DNA of 64,000 nucleotides. Origin: Flagellimonas chongwuensis (GTDB lineage: Bacteria; Bacteroidota; Bacteroidia; Flavobacteriales; Flavobacteriaceae). The notes below the pieces were generated by a model. The model was given only the letters and a program-made list of their open reading frames with translations, searched no databases and had not been told where the DNA came from. Within the stretch, counting starts at the first letter, position 1. Every line of letters starts with the position of its first letter. This document shows, in pieces, positions 36,251-44,476 of this stretch. The DNA is taken from positions 930,001 through 994,000 of the forward strand of contig NZ_WYET01000004.1 in NCBI RefSeq assembly GCF_013376415.1, in the 5' to 3' direction. A program made the position numbers and the translations under genes.

Positions 36251-37546
36251 TCAATTACCAACAAAAGTAGTACCGAAGGTTACAATGAAGGCATTAAGGC
36301 CATCGCTACGATCGTATTGGCTAAATTGAAGATTGATGGTCTTTAAACCAAAATTGAGCAATCTAGCACTGGTGAAAATATCCTTGTACTGCACACCGAT
36401 TCCATATTGATGGGCATCATAATCGGACAAATCATAATCCGATGTATAAAATTCATAAGTTGACAATGCTCGCTCCTTGGGATAAAAATAATCCGTAGCG
36501 GTCTGTATGTAATAGCGGTAACTAGGATATATGGTAAACTTATCGGATAGTTTAACAGGAGCTTCCAGACTGGCCGTATGGGAATTTATGCCCCAATCGT
36601 CCCAATAAAAGCGATAATACGACCGTAGAATCACCACATCGTTCAAATAATAATTCAAACGACCACCAACAGGTAGTTTAAAACGACTATCGGGCAATTG
36701 CTCTACATTGTCGGCCAACTGAAAGCTATCAATATAAAAATTCTCAAAATCAGAAAAGTAGACTCGCTGGAAGGGCGTGCTCAACAATCCGTTCTGGGAA
36801 ACCACATCCATAAAAAGCGCGCCTTGCAATTTCTGGGTCAAAATCTGTGAAAAACTCAGGGAAAGTGAATACGAATTTCTGTTCTCATTGTCAAACTCCG
36901 TAAAAATCGGGTTGTAGGTACCGTTCCCAGTAATTCGGTCATCAAAAAAACCATCCCGCAGCTCAATGGGGTATTGTGAGTTCCATTTATCCATAAATAC
37001 CCGACCGCTAAGGGTTACTTCGGTGTTCTTCTCGTTGAACAACTTGGTAAGGCTACCGCCAAATCCTATCGAGAAATAATCATACTCCGATGAAAGATAG
37101 GCATTGGCGCTCCATATGGTGTTCCGGTCTTCCGAACTATGCTGATATGAGGGATTGATATAGACCAACATATCCTTTCTTGATTCTCCCGAAGAAGCAT
37201 CAAAAGGGGTAACATTGAGTCCACCGTCCAAAGGGTTTACATTACTGGATGATGCCGAGGTATATGCAGAAAGGCCAACATCAACCGTTAAAATATCGTC
37301 TTCGTTCATGGGCATACGCAAAACGATGCTGGAGGTGGCATCGGTCAATTTTTCGGTACCCTCCCCTCCCGTAACGGCAGCATTTTGTCCATCTTGATTG
37401 TAATAACTAAAAAGTAAATCTACTTCGCTGGCTTCCAAAACCCTCCGCTGGTAGGAGTTGTCCCCTTGTTGCGACCAACCTTGGAAGGTCATCAAAAAGA
37501 AAAGGGCCACAAAAACGGATTTTACTGATCTGGATAACTGCATCAT
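36251..37546 (-). CDS. DUF3570 outer-membrane protein (end of redox cassette)
   Basis: A 431-residue predicted outer-membrane beta-barrel with a signal peptide (SVFVALFFLMTFQGWSQ). The DUF3570 assignment rests on the N-terminal RRVLEASEVDLLFSYYNQDG pattern, the long strand-rich middle and the C-terminal GIGVQYKDIFTSARLLNFG region ending in an aromatic-poor strand (IVTFGTTFVGN). Last gene of the five-gene minus-strand cassette, 35 nt after the DUF4266 gene. Function unknown; it may carry an electron-transfer or metal-related component across the outer membrane. Confidence 0.82.
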   Translation of the reverse strand: MMQLSRSVKSVFVALFFLMTFQGWSQQGDNSYQRRVLEASEVDLLFSYYNQDGQNAAVTGGEGTEKLTDATSSIVLRMPMNEDDILTVDVGLSAYTSASSSNVNPLDGGLNVTPFDASSGESRKDMLVYINPSYQHSSEDRNTIWSANAYLSSEYDYFSIGFGGSLTKLFNEKNTEVTLSGRVFMDKWNSQYPIELRDGFFDDRITGNGTYNPIFTEFDNENRNSYSLSLSFSQILTQKLQGALFMDVVSQNGLLSTPFQRVYFSDFENFYIDSFQLADNVEQLPDSRFKLPVGGRLNYYLNDVVILRSYYRFYWDDWGINSHTASLEAPVKLSDKFTIYPSYRYYIQTATDYFYPKERALSTYEFYTSDYDLSDYDAHQYGIGVQYKDIFTSARLLNFGLKTINLQFSQYDRSDGLNAFIVTFGTTFVGN

Positions 37547-37581
37547 GGGTTTTAGGTTGGTTATAAGCTAGAATCTTCTGG

Positions 37582-37791
37582 TCAATTACATCCGCATCCG
37601 CCCCCTGTTTTGCCACCATTGGCACCGGAGGACGCCTCCCTATAAATATGAAAATTGGTCTCGAACCTCTCGCACGGTCTGGCGCTCAGTTGCATTTCTT
37701 CAGCGTTCACATACACTTTATCGTACTCGCGAACGACCAAGCAAGAACTGGCTAAAATCAAAAGGAACAGTAGAGCAATAGGTTTTCCCAT
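37582..37791 (-). CDS. DUF4266 small lipoprotein with C-terminal CGC
   Basis: A 69-residue lipoprotein (lipobox ASSC at about residue 17). The mature part contains VREYDKVYVNAEEMQLSAR-PCERF, and the tail is a striking GANGGKTGGGCGCN. I recognise the DUF4266 family, typically encoded beside DUF3570. The Gly-rich Cys-Gly-Cys end could bind metal, be modified or crosslinked. A nearby SSGAN resembles, but does not match, the ApbE flavinylation motif (Asn where Ser/Thr is needed). It lies 12 nt after apbE. Confidence 0.8.
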   Translation of the reverse strand: MGKPIALLFLLILASSCLVVREYDKVYVNAEEMQLSARPCERFETNFHIYREASSGANGGKTGGGCGCN

Positions 37792-37803
37792 AATATAAAT
37801 GTA

Positions 37804-38799
37804 CTAATTCGTGTCGAACATAATGCCCGAACTCCGATGGACTTTGTTCTCGGAATCCACCACAACGGCCTCTACCCCATCAATTTGGTTGATCATATGC
37901 AAACCAACATCGCGCCCCATGGTAAAAACCGCGGTCGCCAAAGCATCGCATAGTTCCGCTTGTTTGGCAAAAATGGAAACACTGTTGACTCCCTTGGTTG
38001 GATAGCCCGACCTTGGGTCTATAATGTGAGAATATTTTACACCGTTGAGCGTAATGTATTTTTCGTAATTCCCCGAAGTGGCCACAGAGGATTCCACAAC
38101 GGGCAACCAACTGAATACCTTGCCCTTGCTTAGAGGGTTGGCAATTCCCACCAGCCACTTTTCGCCCGTTACTTTGGTACCCCAAGTGGTTAGGTCTCCA
38201 GAAGCATTTATGATTCCCCCTTTTACATCTTTGGATACGAGCAGGCCCTTGGCCTTATCGGCAGCATAACCCTTGCCAATGGCGCCAAATCCAATTCGCA
38301 TCCCCTTTTCGGACAGATAAACGGTTTGATCATCGGTGTTAAGTATAATTTTTTTAAACCCCACTTTTGACACTGAATTTTTGATTTCGGCTTCGGTCGG
38401 AACCTTGTCCATCGTACCATCGAACTTCCAGATATTGTCCATGGAGGCATACGTGATATCAAATGCCCCATCGGTTATTTCGGATATTTTGATGGACCGC
38501 TCGATCAAGTTAAAAAGCTCCTGGCTTACCTTGACCGGTTGAATCCCTGCGTTTTTGTTGATCAGGGAAGTTTCGGACTTCTCGTCCCAAGATGAAATAA
38601 TCCGTTCTATGCGTTCAATTTCGGAGACAGCTTCGTCTATGTTGATATAGCCAATTTCCTCATTAGGTGCCACCACGGTAATCTCGAACCGCGTACCCAT
38701 CAATTTAAGGGTCTTTTGCACGGTAACATCGGTCTGCCCCAACTGCCCGAACGACAGCAAGCAACAAAGACTGCAGGCCAAGGCAAATAGGGTTTTCAT
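37804..38799 (-). CDS. apbE: FAD:protein FMN transferase (ApbE)
   Basis: A 331-residue exported ApbE-family protein, which covalently attaches FMN from FAD to Ser/Thr of extracytoplasmic targets, or hydrolyses FAD. It has a signal peptide (KTLFALACSLCCLLSFGQ), the MGTRFEITVV start of the domain, the FAD-site IGFGAIGKGYAADKAK, GGIINASGDLTTWG, and the metal-site SHIIDPRSGYPTKGV with LCDALATAVFTMG. It overlaps the thioredoxin gene by ATGA. No obvious canonical flavinylation target is seen in the cassette. Confidence 0.93.
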   Translation of the reverse strand: MKTLFALACSLCCLLSFGQLGQTDVTVQKTLKLMGTRFEITVVAPNEEIGYINIDEAVSEIERIERIISSWDEKSETSLINKNAGIQPVKVSQELFNLIERSIKISEITDGAFDITYASMDNIWKFDGTMDKVPTEAEIKNSVSKVGFKKIILNTDDQTVYLSEKGMRIGFGAIGKGYAADKAKGLLVSKDVKGGIINASGDLTTWGTKVTGEKWLVGIANPLSKGKVFSWLPVVESSVATSGNYEKYITLNGVKYSHIIDPRSGYPTKGVNSVSIFAKQAELCDALATAVFTMGRDVGLHMINQIDGVEAVVVDSENKVHRSSGIMFDTN

Positions 38800-39233
38800 T
38801 TCAGGAATTTATTTAAGGTGTTGATATATTTCTCCGGACTGGTCCTGGCCACAAAGCCAGTAGTGCCCAAAATATGTTGGTCCTTGTCCATTACCACCAC
38901 CAATGGAAAGTATCCCTTGGTATTGTATTTTTCGGCCAATGCCTTGTTCTGGTTCATTTTAGCCTCGGGAAGTTGGTTCTGTTTTTTTCTGGGAAAATCG
39001 GCATCGTACATTACATAATGCTCCAAAGCATAAGCCTTGAACTCATCACTATCAAAAATATGTTTCTTTAAACGGATGCACGGGGCGCACCAATCCGACC
39101 CTGAGAAAACCAGAACAATCGGTTTGTCCTCTGCAGACGCTTTGGTAAGTGCATCATCAAAACTTTCTTGCCACTGTTGTGCCTGAAGCATACCACAGCA
39201 AGCGAATAGTAGAATGTAGATTAATTTTTTCAT
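38796..39233 (-). CDS. Exported thioredoxin family protein
   Basis: A 145-residue periplasmic thioredoxin-fold protein (Thioredoxin_7-like): signal peptide MKKLIYILLFACCGMLQAQ, redox motif SDWCAPCIRLKKHIF (WCAPC, about residues 52-56) and the cis-Pro region GYFPLVVVMDKD. It probably reduces or isomerises disulfides in a partner of the same cassette, such as the Cys-rich DUF4266 lipoprotein. It overlaps apbE by 4 nt and follows the Rieske gene by 20 nt. Confidence 0.9.
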   Translation of the reverse strand: MKKLIYILLFACCGMLQAQQWQESFDDALTKASAEDKPIVLVFSGSDWCAPCIRLKKHIFDSDEFKAYALEHYVMYDADFPRKKQNQLPEAKMNQNKALAEKYNTKGYFPLVVVMDKDQHILGTTGFVARTSPEKYINTLNKFLK

Positions 39234-39253
39234 TCGATTTGGGATTCAAAAAA

Positions 39254-39694
39254 CTATTCATAAACCCGTAAAATGGAACCATCGAGTTCCGTATTGTAAA
39301 CTGTCAGCGCTCTGGCCGGGGTTCCATCCACCTGATTTAGCGGGGTTCCATCCTGACCAAACCTTGAACCATGTACGTCGCAATAAAAGATACCGCCGCT
39401 CTGGTCCACAAAACGCACCTGATCATAAGATTGATGACTACAGACTTGGCTTGCTGCCACATATTCCCCTTGTAGGTTTCTGGCAACAACGACTAAGTCC
39501 TTTAAAATATAACCTCCGTTTTCAGAAAGATTCGATGCTTCGGCTGAAGTAAGGTCAATGGTAAAATCGACTCCTGTAGGTTCATCGACCAGATTACCGT
39601 CAATTTCATCCTTGGAACACCCTTGTAAACAGGGAAATGTAAGGGCAAATGCGGCACCAGCTCCCAAACTTCGGAGAAACTCTTTTCTTTCCAT
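39254..39694 (-). CDS. Rieske [2Fe-2S] lipoprotein
   Basis: A 146-residue Rieske-type protein. Cluster ligands are plain: Cys/His in QVCSHQS and Cys/His in YCDVHGSRF. The N-terminus MERKEFLRSLGAGAAFALTF-P with LQGCSKDE looks like a lipoprotein signal, possibly Tat-like although the twin Arg is replaced by ERKEF. It is the first gene of the redox cassette and would act as an electron carrier at the membrane. Not part of a cytochrome bc complex: no cytochrome b gene is nearby. Confidence 0.88.
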   Translation of the reverse strand: MERKEFLRSLGAGAAFALTFPCLQGCSKDEIDGNLVDEPTGVDFTIDLTSAEASNLSENGGYILKDLVVVARNLQGEYVAASQVCSHQSYDQVRFVDQSGGIFYCDVHGSRFGQDGTPLNQVDGTPARALTVYNTELDGSILRVYE

Positions 39695-39742
39695 AGCATT
39701 AAGGTTTATATATTAAAACGCTATTTCGAGAGAAATCGTATG

Positions 39743-40921
39743 CTAGTATTCAAACTTACCGTACTCGCTTTGGATGGTCAGTTTTTTGGTTTCGGATGAT
39801 TCCACTCGCCCGATGATCTGTGCATCTACGTTGAAACTTTGGGAAATAGCAATGATATCTTCAGCAACCTGCTCATCTACATATAATTCCATTCGATGAC
39901 CACAATTGAAGACTTGGTACATTTCCTTCCAATCCGTACCTGATTGCTCTTGAATCAATTTGAACAAAGGTGGAATCGGGAACAGGTTATTTTTGACAAT
40001 GTGCAGATTATCCACAAAATGAAGAATCTTGGTCTGGGCACCACCACTGCAATGCACCATGCCATGGATTTCACTCGAAGAATATTGGTCCAATATTTTT
40101 TTAATGATGGGAGCATATGTCCGTGTAGGCGACAACACTAATTTGCCTGCATCAAGGGGTGCACCTTGAACCTCATCTGTCAATTTTGTATGGCCCGAAT
40201 ACACCAATTCTTCAGGAACGGATGCATCAAAGCTTTCCGGGTATTTTTCGGCGAGGTATTTTGAAAACACGTCATGTCGTGCGGAAGTCAGGCCATTACT
40301 GCCCATTCCTCCGTTATATTCAGTTTCGTAACTCGCCTGTCCGAAAGAAGCCAACCCTACAATGACATCGCCTGCCTTGATATTGGCATTGTCGATGACG
40401 TTTTTTCGGTCCATCCGCGCAGTTACTGTGGAATCTACGATAATGGTCCGCACTAAATCCCCCACATCGGCAGTTTCGCCCCCCGTGGAACGGATGGTAA
40501 TGCCATGTTTGTCCAAATCGGAAATCAATTCTTCTGTACCGTTGATAATGGCCGAAATTACTTCACCGGGAATCAAATTTTTGTTCCGCCCAATTGTGGA
40601 GGACAACATAATATTATCGGTGGCGCCCACGCAGATCAAATCATCTACGTTCATGATAAGTGCATCTTGCGCTATCCCTTTCCAAACCGAAATATCACCT
40701 GTTTCTTTCCAGTACATATACGCCAAAGACGATTTGGTACCTGCACCATCGGCGTGCATCACCAAACAATGGTCTTCGCTCCCTGTTAAATAATCGGGTA
40801 CAATTTTGCAGAACGCTTTTGGGAATAGTCCTTTATCAATATTCTTTATGGCGCTGTGCACATCTTCTTTGGAGGCTGAAACACCTCTTTGCGCATATCT
40901 TTTACTGGTATCCGATGACAT
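39743..40921 (-). CDS. purM: Phosphoribosylformylglycinamidine cyclo-ligase
   Basis: A 392-residue AIR synthase, fifth step of purine synthesis. Visible are the N-terminal YAQRGVSASKEDVHSAIKNI, the ATP-site LVMHADGAGTKSSLAYMY and QDALIMNVDDLICVGA, GGETADVGDLVRT, and the late MVHCSGGAQTKI and FNCGHRMELYVD. It is longer than E. coli PurM (345), as usual for Bacteroidota. A TATTTTTG box 15 nt upstream suggests a short leader. The redox cassette begins 48 nt after its stop. Confidence 0.92.
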   Translation of the reverse strand: MSSDTSKRYAQRGVSASKEDVHSAIKNIDKGLFPKAFCKIVPDYLTGSEDHCLVMHADGAGTKSSLAYMYWKETGDISVWKGIAQDALIMNVDDLICVGATDNIMLSSTIGRNKNLIPGEVISAIINGTEELISDLDKHGITIRSTGGETADVGDLVRTIIVDSTVTARMDRKNVIDNANIKAGDVIVGLASFGQASYETEYNGGMGSNGLTSARHDVFSKYLAEKYPESFDASVPEELVYSGHTKLTDEVQGAPLDAGKLVLSPTRTYAPIIKKILDQYSSSEIHGMVHCSGGAQTKILHFVDNLHIVKNNLFPIPPLFKLIQEQSGTDWKEMYQVFNCGHRMELYVDEQVAEDIIAISQSFNVDAQIIGRVESSETKKLTIQSEYGKFEY

Positions 40922-40935
40922 ATGAAAGGTTTGGG

Positions 40936-40943
40936 CAAAAATA
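40936..40943 (-). promoter_or_regulatory. -7 box (TATTTTTG) of purM
   Basis: On the minus strand TATTTTTG lies 15 nt before the purM ATG (40921) and matches TAnnTTTG. Confidence 0.55.
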
Positions 40944-41001
40944 ACGGAAAGCCATCAAACTATTGATATGCTTTCCGTCTTTTCAATTTTTCCAGAGGAT
41001 T

Positions 41002-43188
41002 CTATTTGGAAAACAGCATTTCGCGATACTTGGTGAACGGCCAAAACTCATCGGCAATCAATTTCTCCAAGGCATCGGAATGCTCTCTGATTTTTTCAAA
41101 ATACGGTCTCACGTTATTGCAATAGGCCTGGGCTTTTTTATCAACGGCCGACATGCCATTGGCCCGTCTTCGGGCATCGGCCATTTCATCGGTCAATCTT
41201 TTGATTTCCACAATGTGCTCACCTATCTGTTCCAAAATGTTCAATTGCCCCTCGGCGACTTTTTTATGTGCCGCACCATAGACCTCTTTAAGCCCACTAA
41301 TGTTTTCCAACAGCATATTTTGATACTTCACCGCTGCGGGAATGATATGGTTGTAGACCATTTCACCCAATACCCGACCCTCTATTTGAATATGGAAGAT
41401 GTATGCTCCCAGTTCCACCTCTTTGTGGGCTTTGAGTTCTACTTCGTTCATCACATCCATCTGCCTGAAGAGGTCGATACTCTCCTTTGCCGTGATTACC
41501 TGAAGGGCCTCTGGCGTATTTTTGTTGAAGCTCAGTTTTCGTCTTCTTGCCTCTTCCTGCCATTCTATTCCGTAACCATCGCCTTCAAAACGAATACGCT
41601 TGGACGTTTTAATATATTCCCGAAGCACGTTGAAAACGGCTTCATCTTTTTTCAGGTTCTTTTTGTCAATCAATACATCAACCTCCTTTTTAAAGTCGGT
41701 TAATTGTTTAGCCATGATGGTATTGAGCATGGTCATGGGTTTGGCACAATTCAACTTGGAGCCCACACCCCGCATTTCAAACTTGTTGCCCGTAAAAGCG
41801 AACGGTGATGTTCTGTTTCTATCGGTGTTGTCCAGTAAAATTTCTGGAATCTTCCCTACCACGTTCAGTTTAAGCTCTGTTTTCTCTTGTGGAGAAAGTT
41901 TTCCTTTGGAAACACCCTCCAATTCATCGAGTACATCGCTCAATTGTTTTCCTATAAATATGGATATGATCGGTGGGGGTGCTTCATTCGCGCCCAATCG
42001 GTGGTCATTACTTGCGGATGCAATGGATGCCCTCAACAATTCTTCATACGTGTCCACCGCTTTGATTGTATTCACGAAAAACGTCAAGAACTGCAGATTC
42101 TTCATGGGTGTTGAGCCCGGACTTAACAAATTGACCCCTGTATCGGTGGCCAACGACCAGTTATTGTGTTTGCCCGAACCGTTGATTCCCGCAAATGGCT
42201 TTTCGTGGAACAACACCGAAAAATTATATTTATCGGCAATCTCTTCCATCACGTCCATAAGCAATAGGTTATGATCCACGGACAGGTTGGCCTCTTCAAA
42301 AACCGGAGCTAGTTCAAACTGGTTAGGGGCCACCTCGTTGTGACGTGTTTTTACCGGAATGCCAAGTTTGGTACATTCTTTTTCCAGTTCACTCATAAAA
42401 CCAAGTACCCTGGCCGGTATCACTCCAAAATAATGGTCATCCAGCTGTTGGCCTTTAGCGGAAAAACTTCCCACCAAAGTACGGCCGGTTACGGAGAGGT
42501 CCAATCGGGAATTGACCAATGCTTTGTCTATCAAAAAATATTCCTGCTCCCACCCTAATGTGGCGTGAACCTTTCTTACATTCTTATCAAAATATTGCGC
42601 CACTCCGGTAGCTGCTTGGTCTACAGCCTGCAAAGCTCTAAGCAAAGGGGCTTTGTTATCCAAAGCTTCACCTGTATAGGCCACAAATATGGTAGGGATA
42701 CAGAGCGTAGTTTTATAAATAAATGCCGGCGATGTGGGGTCCCAGGCGGTATATCCACGTGCCTCAAAAGTATTTCGGATTCCACCGCTCGGAAAGCTGG
42801 AAGCATCAGGTTCTTGCTGTACCAATTGTGCTCCTCCAAACTTCTCCATTGCCTTACCGTTGGGCAGAATATCAAAAAATGCATCATGCTTTTCTGCCGT
42901 TGCACCTGTCAGCGGTTGAAACCAATGTGTATAGTGCGTAGCTCCCATGGAAAGTGCCCAAGCCTTCATACCCTCGGCTACTTGGTCCGCAATCTTTCTA
43001 TCAATTTTTGTGCCCTGGAAAATAGCTGATTTTACCTTTTCGAATGCTTCGGCAGTAAGAAATTGAAGCATCTTTTCTTCATTGAAAACATTTTTTGCAA
43101 ATAGATCCGATCTTTTGCCTGTTTCATCAATATTGATATGTTCCCTATTGCGGCTTTCGACCAAAGCTTGAAATCTTGTTTTCGGCAT
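41002..43188 (-). CDS. glnN: Type III glutamine synthetase (GlnN)
   Basis: A 728-residue GSIII, the large dodecameric glutamine synthetase of Bacteroidota and some cyanobacteria. Landmarks are FDILPNGKAMEKFGGAQLVQ, GWEQEYFLIDKALV, RHNEVAPNQFELAPVFEEAN, FAGINGSGKHNNWSL and DRNRTSPFAFTGNKFEMRGVG. The ATG at 43188 starts MPKTRFQALVESRN as in relatives; a TTG two codons earlier is less likely. It is divergent from the GSII gene, with about 210 nt of shared control region. Confidence 0.95.
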   Translation of the reverse strand: MPKTRFQALVESRNREHINIDETGKRSDLFAKNVFNEEKMLQFLTAEAFEKVKSAIFQGTKIDRKIADQVAEGMKAWALSMGATHYTHWFQPLTGATAEKHDAFFDILPNGKAMEKFGGAQLVQQEPDASSFPSGGIRNTFEARGYTAWDPTSPAFIYKTTLCIPTIFVAYTGEALDNKAPLLRALQAVDQAATGVAQYFDKNVRKVHATLGWEQEYFLIDKALVNSRLDLSVTGRTLVGSFSAKGQQLDDHYFGVIPARVLGFMSELEKECTKLGIPVKTRHNEVAPNQFELAPVFEEANLSVDHNLLLMDVMEEIADKYNFSVLFHEKPFAGINGSGKHNNWSLATDTGVNLLSPGSTPMKNLQFLTFFVNTIKAVDTYEELLRASIASASNDHRLGANEAPPPIISIFIGKQLSDVLDELEGVSKGKLSPQEKTELKLNVVGKIPEILLDNTDRNRTSPFAFTGNKFEMRGVGSKLNCAKPMTMLNTIMAKQLTDFKKEVDVLIDKKNLKKDEAVFNVLREYIKTSKRIRFEGDGYGIEWQEEARRRKLSFNKNTPEALQVITAKESIDLFRQMDVMNEVELKAHKEVELGAYIFHIQIEGRVLGEMVYNHIIPAAVKYQNMLLENISGLKEVYGAAHKKVAEGQLNILEQIGEHIVEIKRLTDEMADARRRANGMSAVDKKAQAYCNNVRPYFEKIREHSDALEKLIADEFWPFTKYREMLFSK

Positions 43189-43208
43189 ATTCAATAATTT
43201 TTAATTTT

Positions 43209-43216
43209 CAAATCTA
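43209..43216 (-). promoter_or_regulatory. -7 box (TAGATTTG) of glnN
   Basis: On the minus strand TAGATTTG fits TAnnTTTG, 20 nt before the glnN ATG. The spacing to a TTTG -33 is poor. Confidence 0.45.
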
Positions 43217-43333
43217 CAATTAAGAATTTAATAATTTAAACTTCAAAAATTACTTTTTTTTCATTGATCCCTTTTAAAAACAGGGGTAATATAAATAATA
43301 AAGGCAAGTTTGTGATTTTACCCCCTTAAAACA

Positions 43334-43362
43334 TTGATAATTAAATGAAAAAACTATTTTTG
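43334..43362 (+). promoter_or_regulatory. Promoter (TTG-N18-TATTTTTG) of GSII gene
   Basis: TATTTTTG at 43355-43362 with TTG at 43334-43336 (18-nt spacer). It gives a leader of about 30 nt before the ATG at 43400. Confidence 0.6.
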
Positions 43363-43399
43363 TTAATCATAAAATTGAGAACGATTAACTACCAGAATT

Positions 43400-44410
43400 A
43401 TGAGCAAATCTAAATTAGAGTATCTATGGTTGGATGGTTATGAGCCAACAGCCAACATTAGAAGCAAGACTAGAATTGAGGAAGATTTTAGCGGTAAATT
43501 GGAAGACTGCCCTACGTGGTCCTTCGATGGTTCTTCTACCAAACAAGCCGAAGGTGGTTCCTCTGACTGCCTGTTGAAGCCTGTTGCGATTTACCCTGAT
43601 CCAGCAAGAAGAAATGGTTATTTGGTAATGACCGAGGTGTTGAATCCTGATGGAACTCCACACGAGAGCAACTCCAGAGCTACTATCGATGATGAGGATG
43701 ATGACTTCTGGTTTGGATTTGAGCAGGAATACTTTATTATGGACACTGCTACTCAGTTGCCATTGGGCTTCCCTGTTGGAGGTTATCCAGGACCACAAGG
43801 TCTATACTACTGTTCCGTTGGTGGAAGAAACACTTGGGGCAGAGACCTAGTTGAGGAGCACGCCGACCTTTGTTTGGACGCTGGTCTTCAGTTCGAAGGT
43901 ATCAACCAAGAGGTTGCTGCCGGACAGTGGGAATTCCAATTGTTCGCCAAAGGTGCCAAGAAAGCCGGTGATGAAATTTGGGTTGCACGCTATATGCTAC
44001 AAAGATTGACCGAGAGCTACGGTTACTATATTGAGTACCATCCAAAACCTATCAAAGGTGACTGGAACGGTTCTGGTATGCACGCCAACTTCTCCAACAA
44101 TCTCTTGAGAACTTGTGGATCTAAAGAAGTTTATGAAAAAGTATGTGAAGCTTTCCGTCCGGTGACCAAAGAGCACATTGCCGTTTACGGTGAGTACAAT
44201 GATGAGCGATTGACCGGTAAGCACGAAACTGCTTCCATTAGCGATTTCAGCTACGGTGTTTCCGACAGGGGCGCTTCCATCAGAATTCCTATTTTGACGG
44301 TTGAAAGAGGCTGGAAAGGATGGTTAGAAGATAGAAGACCTGCTTCCAATGCTGATCCTTACAAGGTTGCGGCCGTTATCGTAAAAACGGTAAAATCCGC
44401 AAAAGTATAA
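43400..44410 (+). CDS. Eukaryotic-type glutamine synthetase (GSII)
   Basis: A 336-residue GSII enzyme, forming glutamine from glutamate, ammonia and ATP. Characteristic are LEYLWLDGYEPTANIRSKTR, CPTWSFDGSSTKQAEGGSSD, FGFEQEYFIMD, GVGPQ-like GINQEVAAGQWEFQ, DWNGSGMHANFSN and GVSDRGASIRIP. This is the decameric eukaryotic form found in some bacteria. It is encoded back-to-back with GSIII, so the cell has two unrelated-size synthetases in one locus. Confidence 0.95.
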   Translation: MSKSKLEYLWLDGYEPTANIRSKTRIEEDFSGKLEDCPTWSFDGSSTKQAEGGSSDCLLKPVAIYPDPARRNGYLVMTEVLNPDGTPHESNSRATIDDEDDDFWFGFEQEYFIMDTATQLPLGFPVGGYPGPQGLYYCSVGGRNTWGRDLVEEHADLCLDAGLQFEGINQEVAAGQWEFQLFAKGAKKAGDEIWVARYMLQRLTESYGYYIEYHPKPIKGDWNGSGMHANFSNNLLRTCGSKEVYEKVCEAFRPVTKEHIAVYGEYNDERLTGKHETASISDFSYGVSDRGASIRIPILTVERGWKGWLEDRRPASNADPYKVAAVIVKTVKSAKV

Positions 44411-44446
44411 TAAACACGTATATAAATTAGTTGTTGATTATAGATG

Positions 44447-44476
44447 AAAACCGTCCTGCTTTTTGGGGCGGTTTTT
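44447..44476. terminator. Terminator between GSII and antiporter genes
   Basis: Arms AAAACCGTCC and GGGCGGTTTT around a T-rich loop, followed by T-run; shared by convergent genes. Confidence 0.8.

Noticed and set aside
38796..39694. Reading the Rieske and thioredoxin genes as parts of a respiratory bc1 or cytochrome c maturation locus
   Set aside because: No cytochrome b, c1, CcmF or CcsA-type gene is nearby; the neighbours are ApbE, DUF4266 and DUF3570.
40963..41703. 246-codon open frame antisense to glnN
   Set aside because: It lies wholly within the 3' end of the GSIII gene and its translation lacks domain features; a shadow of the strong codon bias on the other strand.
41600..42274. 224-codon open frame antisense to glnN
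   Set aside because: Same reason: a shadow of GSIII, serine-rich antisense translation without motifs.
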